NCBI GenBank assembly: GCA_038206395.1
Contig: JBBRAX010000029.1
Span: 1-64,000, forward strand
From: JAGSPQ01 sp038206395
Lineage (GTDB): Bacteria > Myxococcota > Myxococcia > Myxococcales > Myxococcaceae
Direction: 5' to 3'
Length of the DNA stretch: 64,000 nt
Shown here: positions 16,990 through 26,233 of the stretch, in pieces
Layout of the letters: each line of letters opens with the position of its first letter
Position numbering within the stretch: the stretch's first letter is position 1
Program-made: the position numbers and the translations under genes
Notes under the pieces: generated by a model
Seen by the model: the letters and a program-made list of their open reading frames with translations, nothing else
What the model was told of the DNA's origin: nothing
Databases searched by the model: none

Positions 16990-18048
16990 TCACTTCGGCC
17001 CGTTTCCACGTCTGACTCGCTCTTGCAGCTCGACGAGCAGCGTGAACAGCGGCAGCACCCGGCCGACGACGCCCGTCGAGATCGCCGCCTGGGGCATGCC
17101 GAAGATGATCGCCGTTTCTTCCGCTTCGGCCCACACCTCACCGCCCGCTTTGGCGACCGCTTTCACGCCCTTCGCGCCGTCAACCCCCATGCCCGTCAGC
17201 ACGATGGCCAGCGTCTGGGCGCCCAGCGTCTTCGCGCAGCTCTCGAACATGCGATCCACGCTCGGGGCGTGCTTGTCGGCGGGGGTGTTCTCGGGCGTGG
17301 AAAGGGTGAGGACGCCGTCGACCCGCTTCAGCTCGAGGTGCCCACCGCCCGGAGCGATGTAGACGTGACCCGCCATCACCCGGTCGCCCTCCTTCGCCTC
17401 GCTGACCTTGAGCCCGCCCATCTTGTCGAGCCGTTCGGCAAACGCGTGGGTGAAGCGCGGCGGCATGTGCTGGCAGACGAGCAACGCGACCGGCCGGCGC
17501 ACCATCGCTTCGACGAGCTTCGAAATGGCGGGAGGACCACCAGTGGACGCTCCGACGGCGACCACCATCGGATCGGGCTCGGTGACCTTGGGCGGCGCCT
17601 TCGGGGGGCGCGCGATCGGCAGCGGCGTCTTCTCGTCTTTCTTCAGCAGCCTCACCGACCGCACCTTCTGCAGCAGCTCGGCGCGCACGGCCTCGAGGTC
17701 TTCCTTGCCACCGCGCGACGGCTTGGCGACGAAGTCGAAGGCGCCGAGCTCGAGGGCCTTGAAGACGTCCGAGTCGTGGGCGTACGACGAGAGCACGATC
17801 ACGGGCGTGGGCGAGTGCGCCATCAGCAGCCGCAGAAACGAGAACCCGTCGAGCTTCGGCATCTCGAGATCGAGCGTGATCAAATCGGGCTTCAGGGCGT
17901 GCGCCTTCTTGAGGCCTTCCTCGCCATCCGCGGCGCGATCGACCACCTCGATGCCGGGTGACGCTTCGAGGATCTGGGTGATGGCGCGGCGGTTCGACGG
18001 CGAGTCGTCGATCACCAGCACGCGGATGTTCTTCTCGCGCTTGACCAT
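16990..18048 (-). CDS. cheB: Chemotaxis methylesterase CheB
   Basis: Removes methyl groups from chemoreceptors and deamidates them. The 352-aa product has a receiver domain (Asp60 in LDLEMP, Lys109), a linker rich in Pro and Lys, and the CheB catalytic domain with the triad Ser168 (VGASTGG), His194 (CQHMPPRFT) and Asp290 (LTGMGVDG). All key residues are present, so it should be active and phosphorylation-controlled. It is located 3 nt after cheR. Confidence 0.96.
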   Translation of the reverse strand: MVKREKNIRVLVIDDSPSNRRAITQILEASPGIEVVDRAADGEEGLKKAHALKPDLITLDLEMPKLDGFSFLRLLMAHSPTPVIVLSSYAHDSDVFKALELGAFDFVAKPSRGGKEDLEAVRAELLQKVRSVRLLKKDEKTPLPIARPPKAPPKVTEPDPMVVAVGASTGGPPAISKLVEAMVRRPVALLVCQHMPPRFTHAFAERLDKMGGLKVSEAKEGDRVMAGHVYIAPGGGHLELKRVDGVLTLSTPENTPADKHAPSVDRMFESCAKTLGAQTLAIVLTGMGVDGAKGVKAVAKAGGEVWAEAEETAIIFGMPQAAISTGVVGRVLPLFTLLVELQERVRRGNGPK

Positions 18049-18051
18049 GGG

Positions 18052-18909
18052 TCAGGCCCCCATCGGCCGGCGGTAGACGAGGTCACCCGAGAGCTGCACG
18101 AGCGCGAAGTCGGTGCTGAAGGTCAAGAGGCTCTCCGAATGGCCGAGCAGCAGGTAGCCGCCGGCGAACAGCTGTTCCCAGAACGAGTGCACCACCGTGC
18201 GGCGCGCAGTGGGCTCGAGATAGATGAGGACGTTGCGGCAGAAGATCGCGTCCATGCGCGGCAGCAGCTTGAGGCCCACGTCGTCGAGCAGGTTCAGGTG
18301 CCCGAAAGAGACGCGGTTCTTCAGCGGCGCCTTCACCCGGAACCGGCCGGAGCTCAGCGGGTCGAAGTGGCGAGCGAGCTGCGCGGGAGTCGTCGTGCGC
18401 AGCGCTGAGCTTCCGTACTCCGCGGCGCGCGCGGCGGTGAGCATGCGACGCGAGATGTCGGTGCCGTGGATCTGCACGTCCCAGCCTTCGAACAACCCAC
18501 TCTCGGCGATCAGCATCGCGAGCGTGTAGGGCTCTTCGCCCGACGAGCAGCCTGCCGACCACAACCTCAACCGCCGGGTCGAGGCGTTCTGCACACTCAA
18601 CATCGGCAGCAGCTCGCGCTTGAAGGAATCGAGCTGGGTCGGCTCGCGGAAGAAGTACGTCTCGTGCGGCACCAGCAGCTCGATCGCGAGCTCGACCTCT
18701 TCTCGCGCGCGGGCGTCGAAGCGCAGGTACCGGTAGTACCCGCTGTAGTCGCGAAGTGAGAGCGCCTCGAGCCGGGGCCACAGCCTTCGTTCGACGACGT
18801 ACTTCAGGTCGTCGCGAAGCTGCAGGCCGCACGCGTCCAGCAGCAGCTCTTTGAGCAGCCGGAACTCTTCCGCGGTCAGCAGCGGCCGGACTTCTTCATC
18901 GAAGGCCAT
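18052..18909 (-). CDS. cheR: Chemotaxis methyltransferase CheR
   Basis: S-adenosylmethionine-dependent methyltransferase acting on glutamates of chemoreceptors. The 285-aa product has an N-terminal helical domain (LLKELLLDACGLQL), the PHETYFFREPTQLD segment, the SAM-binding WSAGCSSGEEPYTLAM, DAIFCRNVLIYL and the C-terminal GYLLLGHSESL. There are no TPR repeats. Its start overlaps the stop of the HEAT-repeat gene by one base. Confidence 0.95.
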   Translation of the reverse strand: MAFDEEVRPLLTAEEFRLLKELLLDACGLQLRDDLKYVVERRLWPRLEALSLRDYSGYYRYLRFDARAREEVELAIELLVPHETYFFREPTQLDSFKRELLPMLSVQNASTRRLRLWSAGCSSGEEPYTLAMLIAESGLFEGWDVQIHGTDISRRMLTAARAAEYGSSALRTTTPAQLARHFDPLSSGRFRVKAPLKNRVSFGHLNLLDDVGLKLLPRMDAIFCRNVLIYLEPTARRTVVHSFWEQLFAGGYLLLGHSESLLTFSTDFALVQLSGDLVYRRPMGA

Positions 18910-20861
18910 CAGCGTTCCGCCAGCGCCGCCGCCGAAGCCATCAAGAGCTCACGCGTGAGCGCATCGGCTTCCTTCTCGAGCGCGGCGTGCAGCGGCCGCA
19001 GCAAGTCGCGTTCACCTGACACCGCGAGCGTGCGAGCGGCGGCAACGCGAACATCCCACCGCGGGTGCTGCAGCTGCTCGACCGCCAGCTTCACGCCCTC
19101 GGTCGATCGCGCGGCGTAAGACAGCGCCGCCTTCACCACTTCGGCGTCGGTGTGGCGCACGGCAGCCTCGAGCAGCCGATGGGAAAGGGCACCCAGCTGG
19201 AAAAGAGCCTGCACCGCGGCGAGCGCGACGGCGCCCGTTCCACCGACCATCGCCTCGAGAACGGGCGTGACTTCGCGCGCGCCGAGCTCTCCGGCTGCGA
19301 CCGCAGCGGCGGTGAGCACGGAAGGCTCGGTGTCGCCCAGGGCACGGCGCAAGAGCGGCAGCGCTTCGGAAGGGTCGAGGCGGCCGAGCGCGCGGGCAGC
19401 GGCGCGGCGCACCAGGGGCGACTCGTCGGCGAGCGTGGTCGAGAGCAGCTCGACGCCGAGAGAGGCAGACGCTTCGGCAGCAGCAGCGCGAACGCGATCA
19501 TCGGCTTCATGCGCGCAGCGGCGAAGCATCACCAGCGCATCAACGGCGGGAGCGACCTGGGCGTAGGCGCGAAGGGCGTGCGGACGTGGGCGGCGATCCA
19601 GCGAAAGCAGCAGCGCGGCGACACACGGCACCGGCACGGTGACCGCGAGGGTCACGAGCGCGCGGGCGGCCGACGCGGCGAGCAGATCATCATCGAGCAG
19701 CTCGGCCAGCGGAGCGACCGCTGCTTCCGACCGCGAACGCCCCAACGCCCGCGCCGCAAGCTCGGCCAGCTCGAAGTCACCCGCGCCGGCGAGCGCGGCG
19801 AGCGCATCGACCAGCACCGGCTCGGACGCGCGAAGAATCGCTTCACCGGCCACCGACCGCGCCTCGCGGCCCAGCGCCGTGAGTGCGGGCGGATCTCCTG
19901 CGAGCAGCGCGCGCGCTCCGGGGAGCCCCAGACGAATGAGGACCTTCAGCGCGGCCTCGGCGAGCTCGCCGCCTTCCGCCGCGGCGGCGACGTGCACCGC
20001 CAGCGACGACAGCGACCCGGCCTGCACCGCCTGCAGCGCGCCATGCCGCAGCGCCCGTTCTTCCGAGCCCAACGCCGCCGTCAGCCACACTTCGGCATCC
20101 TTCACGTGGCGCAGGGCGATCTTCAGCTCGCCTTCTGCGTCGGCAGCCAGACCTCCGTTCCGCGCGCCCAACCCTGCGAGCGCAGCGTCGCGCGCGGGAG
20201 TCAGCACGCCGCGGCAGAGCAGCGCGAACGCAGTCGGGTGCGCGATCTGCCCGAGCAACCGCCACGCACTTCGCGCGGTCTCGATCGAGTCGAGGTGCGG
20301 CAGCAGCCGCGGCAACGGCGGCGGCCGGCCGAGCTGGTTGAGTCCTTCGAGCGCGCAGAGGCGAAGCAGCGGCTCGGGCGAGTCGAGGAGCTTCTCGAGC
20401 GCGCGGCACGACTCGACACCACCCGTGCGGCCCAGCGCTTCGGCGGCAGAGGCGCGAACGTTCGGGTCCTGATCGTCGAGGCAGCCGACGAGCTCGGGCA
20501 CCGCTTCGGGCTGGCGAAGCTCGCCGAGAATGTCGGCAGCGAACTTCCGCTGATCCGGATCGTCGTGGTGCAGCAGCGTGATCAGCGCGGGCACCGCCGC
20601 CGGCCCGAACTGGGCGAGCGCGGTGGCAGCGGCATTTCGCGCTCCCGTCTGGCCGCGGTCACCCAGCACCTCGATCAGCCGGGCGACCAGGGCTGGCGTG
20701 GCGTCGACGCGCGCGAGCAGCTCGGCCGCCACCTTTCGCACGCGCCAGCTCGCGTCGTAGAGCGCAGCGACCAGGCCCGGCAGCGCCTCTTCCCCGACTC
20801 CCGCTTTCAGCAGCGCCTGGTATCGGGCTTCGGCGGCTTCGTCTCCTTCGAGAGCGATCAC
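18909..20861 (-). CDS. HEAT-repeat protein of the che cluster
   Basis: A 650-aa protein made almost wholly of HEAT or PBS-lyase-type repeats of about 30 residues (for example DASWRVRKVAAELLARVD, DPDQRKFAADILGELRQPEA, DPNVRASAAEALGRTGG). No catalytic domain is visible. It is a probable scaffold or adaptor. The start is GTG at 20861, which overlaps the cheW stop as GTGA; the frame stays open upstream over cheW but is not coding there. HEAT proteins occur inside several myxobacterial chemosensory operons, so a role in assembling or modulating the signalling complex is inferred. Confidence 0.85.
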   Translation of the reverse strand: MIALEGDEAAEARYQALLKAGVGEEALPGLVAALYDASWRVRKVAAELLARVDATPALVARLIEVLGDRGQTGARNAAATALAQFGPAAVPALITLLHHDDPDQRKFAADILGELRQPEAVPELVGCLDDQDPNVRASAAEALGRTGGVESCRALEKLLDSPEPLLRLCALEGLNQLGRPPPLPRLLPHLDSIETARSAWRLLGQIAHPTAFALLCRGVLTPARDAALAGLGARNGGLAADAEGELKIALRHVKDAEVWLTAALGSEERALRHGALQAVQAGSLSSLAVHVAAAAEGGELAEAALKVLIRLGLPGARALLAGDPPALTALGREARSVAGEAILRASEPVLVDALAALAGAGDFELAELAARALGRSRSEAAVAPLAELLDDDLLAASAARALVTLAVTVPVPCVAALLLSLDRRPRPHALRAYAQVAPAVDALVMLRRCAHEADDRVRAAAAEASASLGVELLSTTLADESPLVRRAAARALGRLDPSEALPLLRRALGDTEPSVLTAAAVAAGELGAREVTPVLEAMVGGTGAVALAAVQALFQLGALSHRLLEAAVRHTDAEVVKAALSYAARSTEGVKLAVEQLQHPRWDVRVAAARTLAVSGERDLLRPLHAALEKEADALTRELLMASAAALAER

Positions 20862-21298
20862 GCGGCCACGCTCCTGTCGACCAGCAACGCTTTGACGTCG
20901 AGCATCAGCAGCAGCCTTTCGCCCACTTTGCAGACGCCGAGGATGTGCGCGCGGGCCCCTTTCTTTGCCGACAACGGTGCAGCCTGCAGCGACTCCATCG
21001 GCACCTTCAAGATCGCGTTCACCGCATCGACACGCAGGGCGAGCCGCGAGCCGCCGAGCTTGCAGAGCACCAACCTCTCGCTCTGGCCGGGCTCGGGCAC
21101 TTCGCCGAGCAGCTGACGGCGAACGTCGACGACGGGGATGATGGCGCCCCGCAGGCTGACGACGCCTTCGACGAAGGGCGGCGCGCGGCGGACGCGGGTG
21201 ATGGCGGGCACGGCCAGGATCTCTTCCACGCGCATGATGTCGATCACGTACTCCTCGCCTCCGATGCGAAAGGCACAGAGCTGGACGAGGTCGCTCAC
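20858..21298 (-). CDS. cheW: CheW coupling protein (first copy)
   Basis: A 146-aa SH3-like adaptor linking CheA to receptors. CheW features include LVQLCAFRIGGEEYVIDIMR, RAPPFVEGVVSLRGAIIPVVDVR and the C-terminal VGERLLLMLDVKALL. The start overlaps the stop of the second CheW gene by 4 nt, and the stop overlaps the HEAT gene start. Confidence 0.95.
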   Translation of the reverse strand: MSDLVQLCAFRIGGEEYVIDIMRVEEILAVPAITRVRRAPPFVEGVVSLRGAIIPVVDVRRQLLGEVPEPGQSERLVLCKLGGSRLALRVDAVNAILKVPMESLQAAPLSAKKGARAHILGVCKVGERLLLMLDVKALLVDRSVAA

Positions 21299-21843
21299 CG
21301 CAGCACCTGCGACACGTCGAGAAGGATGTAGAGCGTCTCGCCTTTGCGCGCGAGCCCGACGATGGAGTCGCGATCGCTGGTGCCTGGCGGAGGCGGCTCG
21401 AAGCGCGAGGCGAGCAGCTTGACCACTTCGTCGACGCCATCGACCAGCACGCCCGCGTCCCCCTGGTCGTCGCGCACCAGGATGATGCGGGCCGCGCGCG
21501 AGACGTCGGTGGGCCCCGCGACGACAGGAGACTCGGTCGAGAGCCCCAGGCGCGGCTTCACGTCGTAGACGGGCAGCACCTCGCCGCGCAGGTTCATCAC
21601 GCCCAGCAGGCCACGCTGGCCATGGGGCACCTCGGTGAGCAGCGGCACCTTCACGATCTCGCGCACGTCTTCGATCGCGACGGCGTAGGTCTCGGCGTCG
21701 AGGCGGAAGGCGAGGAACTCGGTGGGCTCTTCGGGGTCGACGGGCAGCACTGGCTCGGCGGCTTCGGCCTGCAGATCATCCAGCGGGCCGACCTCTTCGT
21801 CGGGCCGGTAGAAGAACGCATCGAGAAGGGTCGAGAGCGCCAA
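21295..21843 (-). CDS. cheW: CheW-domain protein (second copy)
   Basis: About 182 aa with an acidic N-terminal extension (DEEVGPLDDLQAEAAEPVLP) before a CheW domain (FLAFRLDAETYAVAIEDVRE, GVMNLRGEVLPVYDVKPRLG, KGETLYILLDVSQVL). The start is uncertain. TTG at 21843 gives a plausible N-terminus. Longer versions reach ATG 22125 but would overlap the divergent transglycosylase gene and read as Arg/Pro noise. Two CheW proteins in one operon suggest different array interfaces. Confidence 0.85.
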   Translation of the reverse strand: MALSTLLDAFFYRPDEEVGPLDDLQAEAAEPVLPVDPEEPTEFLAFRLDAETYAVAIEDVREIVKVPLLTEVPHGQRGLLGVMNLRGEVLPVYDVKPRLGLSTESPVVAGPTDVSRAARIILVRDDQGDAGVLVDGVDEVVKLLASRFEPPPPGTSDRDSIVGLARKGETLYILLDVSQVLR

Positions 21844-21902
21844 GCGAGGGGAAGGTTTTAGCGCACCCGCGGTTCCAGCGAGGACGCATACTGCGCCGAC
21901 CC

Positions 21903-22886
21903 ATGCTCTTCGCTTTGTCGATCGTGTTGTTGACTGCGGCGCCCGATGCAGGGGCGAAAGACGGGGGCGTGGCCGACTGGAAGCTTTCGCAAAAGCTGGG
22001 CAAGGGCAGCGCGCTGCGCGAGGCGCTGGTGGCCGACCTGGTCGCCGACGCCCGAAAGGACCCAGGCCGCAAGGGGGAAGAGCCGCTGACGCGCGCCGAG
22101 GCCGAAGCCGTGCTCGACGATCCACGGGCAGAGCTTGTCTACGGCACGAAGACGGTGTCGATCGTCGCGCCGTCGATGCTGACGCGGCAACGCAACGATC
22201 ACCTCGACCTGATGAAGCTGTTCCTCAAGCCTGAAAGGCTGAACGCGGGCTACGCGTTCGTGAGGGACCACCAGGCGTCGCTTGACCGTGCGCAAGCGAA
22301 GCACGGGGTCGACTACGCAGTGATTATCGGGATCCTCACGTGGGAATCGAAGCTCGGGACGATCACCGGCGACTACAAGGCCTTCAACGCGCTCGCGTCG
22401 CAGGCCTTCTTCGTCGAGGACGCGAGCGCCGTGGCCCTGGCGTCGGCCGACGAGAAAAAGCTGCTGGAAGACGCGGCACAGAAGCGGCGGGTAGCGTCGA
22501 TTCGGGATCGCGGCCGGAAGAACCTGGTCGCGCTGCTGCGGCAATGCAAAGCCCGCGGCATCGACGCGCTCGAAGTGAAGGGCAGCTGGGCCGGCGCGCT
22601 GGGCTTCCCGCAGTTCATGCCCGCGAGCCTGCAGTGGGCGGACGACGGCGATGGCGACGGAAAAATCGACCTCTTCACCTTCGACGACGCGATCTTCTCG
22701 ATCGGGCGATACCTGTCCGAGCACGGCTTCAAGAAAGACCGGCGCAAGGCGGTGTGGGACTACAACCACGAAGACGCGTACGTGCAGGGCGTGCTGGCGT
22801 TCGGCGATGCGCTGAGGGTGATGATGTCGCTCGACGGTGGCTTCCCCGATGGCGGGTTTCTGCCGGGCGACGGTGGCACGCGTTAG
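21903..22886 (+). CDS. mltB: Lytic murein transglycosylase, MltB/SLT-2 family
   Basis: Cleaves the glycan strand of peptidoglycan to form 1,6-anhydro ends. The 327-aa product has a short signal sequence and the GH103-type core YAVIIGILTWESKLGTITGD with catalytic Glu148. The family hallmark GSWAGALGFPQFMPAS and a DGDGDGKIDLFTFDDAIFSI segment follow. It is the only plus-strand gene within the che cluster: divergent from cheW and overlapping the cheA stop by 4 nt at its 3' end. Confidence 0.9.
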   Translation: MLFALSIVLLTAAPDAGAKDGGVADWKLSQKLGKGSALREALVADLVADARKDPGRKGEEPLTRAEAEAVLDDPRAELVYGTKTVSIVAPSMLTRQRNDHLDLMKLFLKPERLNAGYAFVRDHQASLDRAQAKHGVDYAVIIGILTWESKLGTITGDYKAFNALASQAFFVEDASAVALASADEKKLLEDAAQKRRVASIRDRGRKNLVALLRQCKARGIDALEVKGSWAGALGFPQFMPASLQWADDGDGDGKIDLFTFDDAIFSIGRYLSEHGFKKDRRKAVWDYNHEDAYVQGVLAFGDALRVMMSLDGGFPDGGFLPGDGGTR

Positions 22887-24940
22887 CTGGCCGACCGCGG
22901 TCGCAGCAGGCCTTCGATCACCGCGGCGACATCGAGCACGAGGACGGTGCGGCGGTTGCCGAGGTCGGTCGCTCCAGCGACGCCGGGCACTGACCGAAGG
23001 CGGCCACCCAGCGGCTTGGTGACGATGTCCTGCTGGCCCAGCAGCTGATCCACCGCGAGCCCGACGCGCGCTTGAGCGAGCCCGACGATCACCACCTGGT
23101 GCTTCTCGAGCTTCGTCTCGGGCAGGCCGAAGACGCGAGACAGCCGCACGAAGGGCACCGTCTGCCCGCGCAGCGAGAACACCTCTTTCTTCTCGATGCT
23201 CCGCAGCTCAGGCGTGGTCACCTGAACGATTTCCATCACGCTGTTCAGCGGCACCGCCCACGTGCGGCCGCTGACCTCGACCACCAGCGCGCGGATGATT
23301 GCGAGCGTCAGCGGCAGGGTGAGCGTGAAGGTGGTGCCCTGCCCTCGCCGGCTGTCGATGTCGATGATGCCCGATAAGCGCGCCAGGTTGGTCTTCACCA
23401 CGTCGAGCCCGACACCCCGCCCAGACAGCTCGCTGACGGAGGCGCGGGTCGAGAAGCCGGGGATGAAGACGAGGTTCAACAGCTCGCGCCGCTCGAGCCC
23501 TTCGGCCTGCGCGACAGTGACGACGTTGCGCTCAATCGCCACTTCGCGAATGCGCTCTTCGTTCATGCCCGCGCCGTCGTCGCCGACCTCGAGCACGACG
23601 TGGTTTCCCTGCTGCCGGGCCTTGAGCCGGACGACAGCGCGCCGCGGCTTGCCGGCTTTGACGCGCGCCTCGGGCGACTCGACCCCGTGATCGATCGCGT
23701 TGCGAAGCAGGTGCATCAGCGGGTCTGACAGCTCTTCGACGATCAGCTTGTCGAGCTCGACGTCACCGCCAGCGAGGTCGAAGTCGATTTCCTTTCCGCT
23801 CTCGCGAACGATGCGGCGCACCAGGCGCGACAGCTTGTCGAAGACCTGCCCGAGGGGAACCATGCGGACCTCGAGGATCCCCTTCTGCAGCTCATCCAGC
23901 TTCCGTTCGAGCGCGCGGCTCTCTTTGAAGAGCTCCTGGCCCCACAGCTTCGGCAGCGGCGCCGAGCCGGCGGCGGCCTGGCGGGCCCCTTCGGCGAGCT
24001 GCTGAATGTTGCTCTTGATCAGCAGCAGCTCGCCGACCGCATTCATCAGCCCATCGAGGCGGCCGATGTCGACGCGCACCGTCTGGGTCAGCGACCGCAG
24101 CGACGTCTCGGGCGTGCGCGGAGCGTCGAGCGCGCGCAGCTGAGGGCCCGACACCTCGCGATCGTTCGCAAGCGGAGCCGGCCGGGGTCTCGCCGTCGCC
24201 GCGGGAGTCATCAGCGTGACCAGGCCCTTCTGTTCCTCGACCGCGGCTTCGAGCTCGCCCTGCTCTTTCGCGCTGCCGAAGACGAGGTCGAACGCGATCG
24301 TGCTCTCGTCGCCCGGCTGCGACGACGGCAGCGTCGAGATGACCTCACCCAGGGGCTTCAGCTTCGCGTTCAGCGCGGCGAGGCCCTGGTCGAAGTCGGC
24401 GAGGCTGAACACGGCGCGCACGCGGTACAACGCGACGCCCCGCTTCACGTTCTCGCGCAGTCGGTGCTCTTCGTACTCGGTGAAGACCGCGCGCATCTGC
24501 GGGTCGAGGCCCAGCGTGTCCAGCGGGTCGGCCGCTGAGGCCACCGCGGGGCCCAACAGCCGCTGCAGGCGATCGGCCTGGGCGATGGCCACTTCCTGCG
24601 CGGGGCCTTCGCGTTCTTCCGCGGCCTCGGCCAGCAACGCGTTGAAGAGATCCAGCGTCTCGATCAGCGCATCGAGCAGCGCATCATCGAGCGCGACCTT
24701 TCCCAACCGCAGCCCATCGAGAAGGTCTTCTGTCTGGTGCGCCAGCCGGGCGATCGAGTCCTGCCCGAACATGCCCGACAGGCCTTTGAGCGAATGCGCG
24801 GCGCGAAAGACGCCGTTGAGCAAATCGGGGTCTGCTTCCTGACCGCGGCGCTCGTCGAGCACCAGCAGGTCACGGCCCAGGGCTTCGAGGATCTCGTTCG
24901 CCTCGGCGATGAACTCCGAGAGGGCGCGAGGGCGGGCCAT
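22883..24940 (-). CDS. cheA: Chemotaxis histidine kinase CheA
   Basis: A 685-aa kinase core of the chemosensory array. The HPt domain has His49 (FRAAHSLKGLSGMFG). Then come a middle regulatory region, a dimerisation domain near 285-345 and the ATPase domain with LMHLLRNAIDHGVES, GDDGAGMN and GRGVGLDVVKTNL. A CheW-like domain forms the last 140 residues. The Ala/Pro-rich centre lacks an obvious P2 docking fold. The start ATG overlaps the stop of the upstream cheY by one base. No methyl-accepting receptor gene is present in the window, so the input is encoded elsewhere. Confidence 0.96.
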   Translation of the reverse strand: MARPRALSEFIAEANEILEALGRDLLVLDERRGQEADPDLLNGVFRAAHSLKGLSGMFGQDSIARLAHQTEDLLDGLRLGKVALDDALLDALIETLDLFNALLAEAAEEREGPAQEVAIAQADRLQRLLGPAVASAADPLDTLGLDPQMRAVFTEYEEHRLRENVKRGVALYRVRAVFSLADFDQGLAALNAKLKPLGEVISTLPSSQPGDESTIAFDLVFGSAKEQGELEAAVEEQKGLVTLMTPAATARPRPAPLANDREVSGPQLRALDAPRTPETSLRSLTQTVRVDIGRLDGLMNAVGELLLIKSNIQQLAEGARQAAAGSAPLPKLWGQELFKESRALERKLDELQKGILEVRMVPLGQVFDKLSRLVRRIVRESGKEIDFDLAGGDVELDKLIVEELSDPLMHLLRNAIDHGVESPEARVKAGKPRRAVVRLKARQQGNHVVLEVGDDGAGMNEERIREVAIERNVVTVAQAEGLERRELLNLVFIPGFSTRASVSELSGRGVGLDVVKTNLARLSGIIDIDSRRGQGTTFTLTLPLTLAIIRALVVEVSGRTWAVPLNSVMEIVQVTTPELRSIEKKEVFSLRGQTVPFVRLSRVFGLPETKLEKHQVVIVGLAQARVGLAVDQLLGQQDIVTKPLGGRLRSVPGVAGATDLGNRRTVLVLDVAAVIEGLLRPRSAS

Positions 24941-25308
24941 CAGCCGAGCTTCAAGTACCGTTTCACCAGCGCGACGAGGACTTCGGCTTCGAAGGGCTTG
25001 ATCAGGTACTCGGCCGCTCCGAGGGCGAGGCCCCTTTCGCGATCCTGGTTGCGGCCTTCGGTGGTGACGACGAACAGCGGCGTGTCGCGGTAGTGCGGGT
25101 TCTTCTTCACGAAGTTGATCAGCTCGAGGCCGTTGATGTCCGGCATGTTGATGTCGGTGATGATCAACGCGAACTGGAACCTTGGAAGCACCTTCAGGGC
25201 CTCGAAGCCACTGACGGCGCAGATCACTTCGACCCCGCCGATCGTCTGAACCGTGGTGGCCAGAAGTTCGCGGGTTGCCTTCGAGTCTTCGACGATGAGT
25301 ACCTTCAC
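24940..25308 (-). CDS. cheY: CheY-like response regulator heading the che operon
   Basis: A 122-aa receiver domain: Glu7/Asp8, phospho-acceptor Asp52 (IITDINMPDINGL), Thr82 (VVTTEGR) and Lys104 (YLIKPF). It differs from the cheY at the other end of the cluster. Two CheY proteins are common when one serves as output and the other as phosphate sink; which is which cannot be read here. Confidence 0.93.
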   Translation of the reverse strand: MKVLIVEDSKATRELLATTVQTIGGVEVICAVSGFEALKVLPRFQFALIITDINMPDINGLELINFVKKNPHYRDTPLFVVTTEGRNQDRERGLALGAAEYLIKPFEAEVLVALVKRYLKLG

Positions 25309-25323
25309 GGCCCGGCCCGGATG

Positions 25324-25803
25324 CTATCGCGTTCCGCCCAGCAACGCGCGCACTCCGCGATCTGCGAGCACCGTGACGTTGCCGTTGCCGAAGCCGGGCA
25401 CGAAATGCCGCTTGATCGCCTCGACCCGGGCCTCGTCATTCAGGGCGTTTGCTTTTGGCAGCGCGAGGGCCACCGACGACACCCCCGCCTTCTTCAGCAT
25501 CGCCGCGGCGCCCTCGAGCAGGCTCCCGAGCTTCGCCGCGTCCACCGAGGCGTCCGGCCCGACCCCCACCGCAAAGACCCGGGGCACGGGCAGCGTTCCG
25601 CCAGTGGGGAACAAGAGCCGATCGTCGGCCGCGCCGACGAAGAAGCCCTGCTGCAGCACGCGGGAAAGCCCACCACCCAGGCGCCAATCGACGAAGCCGG
25701 CGGCGCCGCTGAGCGGGCGATCGTCCTCGGCGACGAACAGGCACAGCGCGTCGCAGCCGATCAAACCGTCCAGCGACTCGAGGCTGGGCTCCTGGGCGTT
25801 CAT
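25324..25803 (-). CDS. Stand-alone M17 leucyl-aminopeptidase N-terminal-like domain
   Basis: 159 aa resembling only the N-terminal (macro-like) domain of M17 peptidases: LIGCDALCLFVAEDDRPLSG, SRVLQQGFFVGAADDRLLFP, VPRVFAVGVG and SLLEGAAAMLKKAGVSSVAL. The catalytic C-terminal domain with the metal ligands is absent and there is no trace of it nearby, so it is unlikely to be a peptidase. The ATG overlaps the nusB stop by 4 nt. Role unknown; ligand binding is a guess from the fold. Confidence 0.7.
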   Translation of the reverse strand: MNAQEPSLESLDGLIGCDALCLFVAEDDRPLSGAAGFVDWRLGGGLSRVLQQGFFVGAADDRLLFPTGGTLPVPRVFAVGVGPDASVDAAKLGSLLEGAAAMLKKAGVSSVALALPKANALNDEARVEAIKRHFVPGFGNGNVTVLADRGVRALLGGTR

Positions 25804-26228
25804 GCCTTGTCGAGCGTGGCGGCGATCTTGTCGAGCAGGCCGTTGATGAAGCCCGACGACTCTTCGTTGCCGAACTTCTTTCCGAGCTCGACGGCTTCGT
25901 TCAGCGTGACCTTGCGCGGAATGTCAGCGCGAAACTTGAGCTCCCACGCGCCGAGCCGCAAGACGTTGCGGTCGATGCGAGACATGCGATCGAGCCGCCA
26001 GTTGTGGCTGTGCTGTTCGAGCAGCGGGTCGAGCTCGGGCAGCCTCGAGCGAACGCCTTCGACGATCTCGAGCGCGAAAGAGTGGGCCGAGGGGTCGCCC
26101 GGGCCTTCGTCGTCGCTGGCATTCCACGCCGACGCCAGCGCAGCGTTCGCGGTGGTGGCTGCGGGCTCGCCATCGAGCTGAAAGAGCGCCTGCAGTGCGC
26201 GCTCACGGGCCGTGCGACGGGCGCCCAT
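25800..26228 (-). CDS. nusB: Transcription antitermination factor NusB
   Basis: Binds boxA RNA with S10 in rRNA antitermination. The 142-aa product has MGARRTARERALQALFQLDG at the N-terminus and RMSRIDRNVLRLGAWELKF and VTLNEAVELGKKFGNEES at the C-terminus, the conserved NusB signatures. The ATG at 26228 was chosen from the family N-terminus. It follows ribH by 5 nt, the common ribH-nusB order. Confidence 0.95.
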   Translation of the reverse strand: MGARRTARERALQALFQLDGEPAATTANAALASAWNASDDEGPGDPSAHSFALEIVEGVRSRLPELDPLLEQHSHNWRLDRMSRIDRNVLRLGAWELKFRADIPRKVTLNEAVELGKKFGNEESSGFINGLLDKIAATLDKA

Positions 26229-26233
26229 GCCGG

